Both the position numbers and the translations under genes were made by a program. A DNA stretch of 64,000 nt from Seminavis robusta (taxonomy: Eukaryota; Bacillariophyta; Bacillariophyceae; Naviculales; Naviculaceae), in contig CAICTM010000024.1 in NCBI GenBank assembly GCA_903772945.1, forward strand, positions 62,001 through 126,000. Direction: 5' to 3'. The notes beneath the pieces are model-generated. The model did no database searches and was not told where the DNA came from. It worked only from the letters and a program-made list of their open reading frames with translations. Below are positions 62,523 to 64,000 of this stretch, in pieces; positions within the stretch are counted from its first letter, which is position 1, and each line of letters opens with the position of its first letter.

Positions 62523-64000
62523 CTATGGTGTGATTTCCACGGCCGCAGTACCGTTCAATGCAACTGGAATCGCCTGTTCCTTTTGCATTGGATCATCATT
62601 CCCGGACAACGTCAGTAGTTTCCTTGCCGTTTTCTCTTCCAGAACGGCGACCAAGCAATAGTTCCAAAAGGCACGGGGTGCCACGAGTAGCAGCTGGAGG
62701 ACACTAATGAGTACAAAACTTCCATAGGTGACAAGTTCGGCTGTCAAATGGTCTGGATCACCGACCGTCGCCCCGGACAGGAGAGCATCAAAATCACGAG
62801 GTACAACTTGAGTACCGAAAAAGACAATGTGAGTCAGACACAACCAAGTTTGATACTTGATGGAGTTTTGGTAGAGTTTCAGACCCGCGCCTCCGGCGGC
62901 CCCAAACACTTCGTCAAAAGCATTTTTGGCTGGTTTCGCCCAGATGTTTTCAATGGGTCGCACCCATGCGGGTGAGGAATCAAACTCTCGCATCTTGGAT
63001 TCGGATTCCACCAGCGGGGGAAGGATGGTGGCTGCACCAGTGCTCTTGTCGATCCCTAATTTTGGATGTACCATGTACTGCATGGGACATAAACACATCA
63101 GCATGCGCTCAGATTCAATCACGAAAATCAAGACTACCTGAAAGCATACCTTGATTTGTGTCAATTTCCAGCAGTTCCAAAAGCCCCAAATCATGGACGC
63201 AGCGACCGTCACTGCCGAAGGAATGATAGCTGTAGGGGTGGAAAAGAAGAAACCGACAGACTCTGCCGCATTGGGAGACGCTGAGTTGACAACTTCGTGG
63301 GACAGATCAATTGCATTGGCGAGAGCCAGACCAGGGATAATGTAGATCCAAGTCAACGGTGATAGTTCCACCAACTTGTACAAATTTTCTGCAAAGGATG
63401 CTTGTATCACTTGTTCCACTCGAAAGGTGTTGGGTAATCGTGGGAAGATTCTCATGATTTGATGCCTCAAGAGCAAGGTTCTTCCAGCGCGTTCTTCCTT
63501 GTCCATGAAGATTTCTTGCCACAAATTGTTGGCGCCGTAGATTGCTTCGATGTCATTGTTGTCGTCTTTCTTGGGCAACAAGGGCATGTATCGGACCAAC
63601 TTTTCTGGCGTAATGTTGCATGCTTCCGTCTCTGGGTCCTGCTCGAGACCTTCTACTTGTTTGATTTCGTCCAACTTTTTGACACCCACAGCCGCCATGG
63701 CTCCCACTGCCATGAAGAATCCCACGCCCACCTGGAAGAATGCCGAATGCAAGAATTCAAAGTTTTCCACGAGTATTTCGGATTCACCAAAGAGAGTAAT
63801 CGACAGCCCTTCCAATCCTTCCTTCACATTGGAGTTTCCCAATACCGTTCCAAAGATGAGCCCGATGAATCCGAGCCCGCCAATTTCTGCCAGGATGGAT
63901 TCCACAACGGGTAGGAGTGTCTTGGGGACGGTTTCTCTCACCCATTCCACGGATTCTTCCCATATGTAGAGCAGACCGACAATGGTCAACATGATCAAGG
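62523..64000 (-). CDS. Mlo-like multi-spanning membrane protein, partial at right edge
   Basis: Exons 64000 (open)-63150 and 63077-62523; the intron of 72 nt (GTATGC..ATGCAG) is in frame and splicing gives WKLTQIKYMVHPKLG. Recognised as Mlo-family by EESVEWVRETVPKTLLPVVE and SILAEIGGLGFIGLIFGTVL (second membrane region), LRHQIMRIFPRL, WIYIIPGLALANAIDLSHEV, TVAASMIWGFWNCWKLTQIK and the late LVTYGSFVLISVLQLLLVAP span. Mlo proteins are plasma-membrane or endomembrane proteins linked to calcium transport and signalling in plants; algal members are little studied. The N-terminal signal and first span lie beyond the window. The C-terminal tail is short (after TARKLLTLSG), without the plant calmodulin-binding length. 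Confidence 0.75.
   Translation of the reverse strand, partial: LIMLTIVGLLYIWEESVEWVRETVPKTLLPVVESILAEIGGLGFIGLIFGTVLGNSNVKEGLEGLSITLFGESEILVENFEFLHSAFFQVGVGFFMAVGAMAAVGVKKLDEIKQVEGLEQDPETEACNITPEKLVRYMPLLPKKDDNNDIEAIYGANNLWQEIFMDKEERAGRTLLLRHQIMRIFPRLPNTFRVEQVIQASFAENLYKLVELSPLTWIYIIPGLALANAIDLSHEVVNSASPNAAESVGFFFSTPTAIIPSAVTVAASMIWGFWNCWKLTQIKVCFQVVLIFVIESERMLMCLCPMQYMVHPKLGIDKSTGAATILPPLVESESKMREFDSSPAWVRPIENIWAKPAKNAFDEVFGAAGGAGLKLYQNSIKYQTWLCLTHIVFFGTQVVPRDFDALLSGATVGDPDHLTAELVTYGSFVLISVLQLLLVAPRAFWNYCLVAVLEEKTARKLLTLSGNDDPMQKEQAIPVALNGTAAVEITP

Overview
The window reads as nuclear DNA of a photosynthetic stramenopile, most likely a pennate diatom. The signs are small introns (about 60-420 nt) with GTAAGT/GTATGT donors, diatom-expanded families (HSF-like DNA-binding domain, bZIP with a conserved C-terminal module, DUF6824-type domain, algal Mlo-like protein), and Copia and Ty3/gypsy elements of the type common in diatom genomes. 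Family names come from recognised motifs; no search was run.

Layout. 1-14 kb is a gene-bearing arm: an MDR oxidoreductase, a small unknown protein with a (CAA)n leader, a DUF6824-type gene convergent with an HSF-type transcription factor, and a two-SAP protein, separated by intergenic DNA with several short-period repeats. 14.1-33.76 kb is a four-layer nest. A dispersed hairpin-bearing repeat is split by a roughly 5.0 kb two-gene DNA transposon (14647-33694, perfect 8-bp target duplication TCTTCTAT). The transposon's transposase gene is broken by one Ty3/gypsy element. A Copia element (152-bp identical LTRs, GGGAT target duplication) sits in its upstream region and itself carries a second, degraded gypsy element.

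33.9-45 kb is a second gene-bearing arm: a secreted or plastid-targeted double START-like (SRPBCC) protein, an alpha/beta hydrolase, a bZIP factor with three exons, and two tail-to-tail ArfGAP paralogues with the same intron position. 45.2-56.7 kb is repeat-rich: 38-bp tandem units, five more copies of the hairpin repeat separated by CTATTTC-type microsatellites, a roughly 150-bp satellite, and a 3.9-kb direct duplication whose two copies carry identical predicted proteins and are separated by a 147-bp gypsy LTR fragment. 57.0-60.7 kb holds decayed remains of a second two-gene transposon with the same convergent arrangement (transposase one way, a companion ORF the other). 60.7-62.5 kb is non-coding with an inverted repeat, and the window ends in a partial Mlo-like membrane protein gene.

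The most interesting signal is the two-gene transposon family. Both loci pair a DUF6729-like, DDE-type transposase with a convergent companion gene starting Met-Ala-Glu, and the two companions share length, order and several motifs. The indel-rich differences among repeat copies suggest that consensus quality may be poor in repeats, so frameshifts there need read-level confirmation.
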